From Candidatus Colwellia aromaticivorans (lineage in GTDB: Bacteria > Pseudomonadota > Gammaproteobacteria > Enterobacterales > Alteromonadaceae): a stretch of 64,000 nucleotides of DNA. Each line of letters opens with the position of its first letter. The first letter of the stretch is position 1. Where the stretch lies: the NCBI RefSeq assembly GCF_003333305.1, contig NZ_QOLD01000058.1, positions 20,642-84,641 of the forward strand. Reading direction: 5' to 3'. Below the pieces are notes generated by a model that was given only the letters and a program-made list of their open reading frames with translations, did no database searches and was not told the DNA's origin. Positions 63,911 to 64,000 of this stretch are shown here, piece by piece. A program made the translations under genes and the position numbers.

Positions 63911-64000
63911 TTGGACTCCCCCACACCTAAGATGTGGGGTAATATATTTGTTACCACACAAAAAATATTATAAAGAGTCCTTGTTATGAAGAATACTATA
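63911..64000 (+). mobile_element. Possible start of an insertion sequence with the first codons of an ORF
   Basis: GGACTC (63913) is repeated inverted as GAGTCC (63975), and CCCCACA/TGTGGGG (63919-63939) forms a hairpin with loop CCTAAGA. A few bases later ATG at 63986 opens a frame (MKNTI) that runs out of the window. The abrupt end of a repeat exactly here suggests an inserted element; the family cannot be fixed from this much sequence. Confidence 0.4.

Overview
The window looks like chromosomal DNA of a marine gammaproteobacterium of the Colwellia/Alteromonadales type. I infer this from protein similarity, an AT-rich base composition, an MSHA pilus locus, the long forms of isocitrate lyase and malate synthase G, and many short dispersed repeats. 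No rRNA, tRNA or CRISPR array was recognised.

Layout. (1) 1-3156: 3' end of an MSHA type IV pilus locus (mshG partial, mshF-like, mshB, mshA), closed by a terminator. (2) 3.2-12.5 kb: single housekeeping and hypothetical genes (RluA-family pseudouridine synthase, RraB-like protein, DUF2780, nitroreductase, purL, mltF), then a small ORF running into a 3 x 55 bp tandem repeat. (3) 12.6-20.4 kb: the conserved block yggS-proC-yggT-DUF4426-rdgB-hemW-tadA on the minus strand, divergent from the twitching ATPases pilT-pilU. (4) 20.6-24.5 kb: a phosphate module (Pho box, DUF47 PhoU-like protein, Pit transporter), a parvulin and an OxyR-type regulator with both redox cysteines. (5) 24.8-30.8 kb: glyoxylate shunt genes, malate synthase G and isocitrate lyase, around a LysR regulator and two repeat elements. 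(6) 31-39 kb: two tandem DUF481 outer-membrane proteins, then rdgC-pgk-class I aldolase-class II aldolase, and a porin. (7) 39.3-41.2 kb: NorE/NorF-like membrane proteins and an SDR enzyme. (8) 41.3-58.8 kb: a large nitrate/nitrite assimilation locus. (9) 58.8-64 kb: degraded mobile DNA, a three-gene operon (MJ0619-like radical SAM, DUF547, methyltransferase), a repeat, and the likely start of an insertion sequence.

The nitrate locus is the centrepiece. One arm on the minus strand reads narK - PP2C/kinase fusion - cytoplasmic molybdoenzyme (740 aa) - fused DmsB/DmsC-like Fe-S and membrane-anchor protein - small unknown protein - nirB - nirD. The divergent plus-strand arm encodes an FAD/NAD(P) reductase and a classical NasA with a C-terminal 2Fe-2S domain. 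So two differently wired molybdenum reductases sit side by side, one apparently linked to the membrane and quinol, the other to a soluble flavoprotein. Sequence inspection also gives a coherent nitrogen-control layout: sigma-54-type promoters (GG-N10-GC) and NtrC-type dyads (GCAC-N7-GTGC) for both arms, with a further pair in front of nirB. The two outer dyads lie about 106 bp upstream of their promoters.

Repeats form a second theme. A modular MITE-like family with TATACCC ends occurs at about 27.0, 27.5, 41.3, 60.2 and 63.8 kb, with a very short relative at 33.1 kb. A near-identical 246 bp module is found at 27.6 and 41.8 kb; the second copy abuts nirD and overlaps its stop codon. Another small palindromic repeat (ATACCAATTGAAGTAAT arms) occurs at 31.0 and 45.8 kb and in part at 60.5 kb. 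Heptamer, octamer and 55-mer tandem repeats occur between housekeeping genes.
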